From assembly GCA_035934555.1 (NCBI GenBank), contig DASYXT010000033.1:1-5537 (forward strand): a DNA stretch of 5,537 bases, given 5' to 3'. The notes below the pieces were generated by a model. That model was not told the DNA's origin, did no database searches, and saw only the letters and a program-made list of their open reading frames with translations. Made by a program: the position numbers and the translations under genes. Source of the stretch: DASYXT01 sp035934555 (GTDB lineage Bacteria; Verrucomicrobiota; Verrucomicrobiia; Limisphaerales; UBA8199). Of this stretch, positions 5,437 through 5,537 are shown one piece after another. Numbering within the stretch: position 1 is the stretch's first letter; every line of letters starts with the position of its first letter.

Positions 5437-5467
5437 TGCGGTCTTCCTGGGGGGGCGAGATAAAAGT

Positions 5468-5496
5468 GGGTTTTAGAATTACGCTGTTTCTAACCC
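5468..5496. other. Imperfect hairpin
   Basis: GGGTT (5468-5472) and AGAA (5475-5478) can pair with TTCT (5488-5491) and AACCC (5492-5496), giving nine pairs with a two-base bulge and a 9-nt loop. On the - strand it is followed by CACTTTTATC, a short T-run, so it might be a weak terminator for a gene lying to the right and reading leftward. Confidence 0.3.
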
Positions 5497-5501
5497 AGCA
5501 A

Positions 5502-5521
5502 TTGTAGCCTTGACACTACAA
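5502..5521. promoter_or_regulatory. Inverted repeat around a TTGACA hexamer at the right edge
   Basis: TTGTAG (5502-5507) and CTACAA (5516-5521) are perfect inverted arms around an 8-nt centre containing TTGACA (5510-5515). TTGACA could be the -35 of a rightward promoter whose -10 would fall just past the window edge. CTACAA also occurs at 5413-5418 in the antitoxin promoter, hinting at a shared operator half-site. Confidence 0.3.
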
Positions 5522-5537
5522 ATTCAATCGACCCTTC

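Noticed and set aside
1..5537. CRISPR array, tRNA or rRNA gene
   Set aside because: No regularly spaced repeats with unique spacers, cloverleaf-like sequence or conserved rRNA stretch was noticed.

Overview
The window holds one compact, GC-rich mobile element of about 4.9 kb (roughly 293-5168) inserted between unrelated flanking DNA. The organism cannot be fixed from the sequence. High GC, an IS21-like core with unusual companion genes and an AbrB-type antitoxin would suit an environmental bacterium, for example of the Verrucomicrobiota/Planctomycetota kind, but this is a low-confidence guess.

Layout. 3-182 (+) is the open 3' end of a probable small membrane protein gene. 183-292 is flank with a 12-bp tandem repeat. 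293-382 is the left terminal repeat of the element and 383-504 its leader. Then five genes follow on the + strand, every one overlapping the next: a basic protein with a four-cysteine zinc finger (505-1059); a ParB/KorB-like protein with ParB N-terminal boxes and a helix-turn-helix (1043-1966); an IstA-like DDE transposase of the IS21 family (1944-3413); an IstB-like AAA+ ATPase (3406-4146); and a primase-like protein with a degenerate CHC2-like finger, a DUF3991-like region and a Toprim domain (4143-4982, GTG start). The overlaps are 17, 23, 8 and 4 bp, so the five genes look like one translationally coupled operon. 4983-5070 is a short non-coding 3' region and 5071-5168 is the right terminal repeat.

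The two ends are inverted copies of each other. Each carries two copies of an 18-bp motif (consensus about GCTCACNNAAAYGGAYCC) spaced exactly 24 bp apart, plus a shared inner TTTCCAAGCAG. This resembles the multiple transposase sites at the ends of IS21 and Tn7-type elements and delimits the five genes as one mobile unit.

Immediately right of the element, on the - strand, is a 77-residue AbrB/MazE-type antitoxin whose stop codon lies in the element's terminal bases. No toxin gene is visible beside it. It has a good promoter with nested palindromes that probably serve as its own operator.

The most interesting point is the gene set. A normal IS21 element carries only istA and istB. This one adds ParB-like, zinc-finger and primase-like genes in the same operon, inside the same ends. 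By analogy with Tn7/Tn5053, where a DDE transposase and an AAA+ regulator work with a target-choosing protein, the added DNA-binding proteins may choose the target, and the primase-like protein may link transposition to replication or repair. That role is inference; the gene order, motifs and end repeats are read directly.
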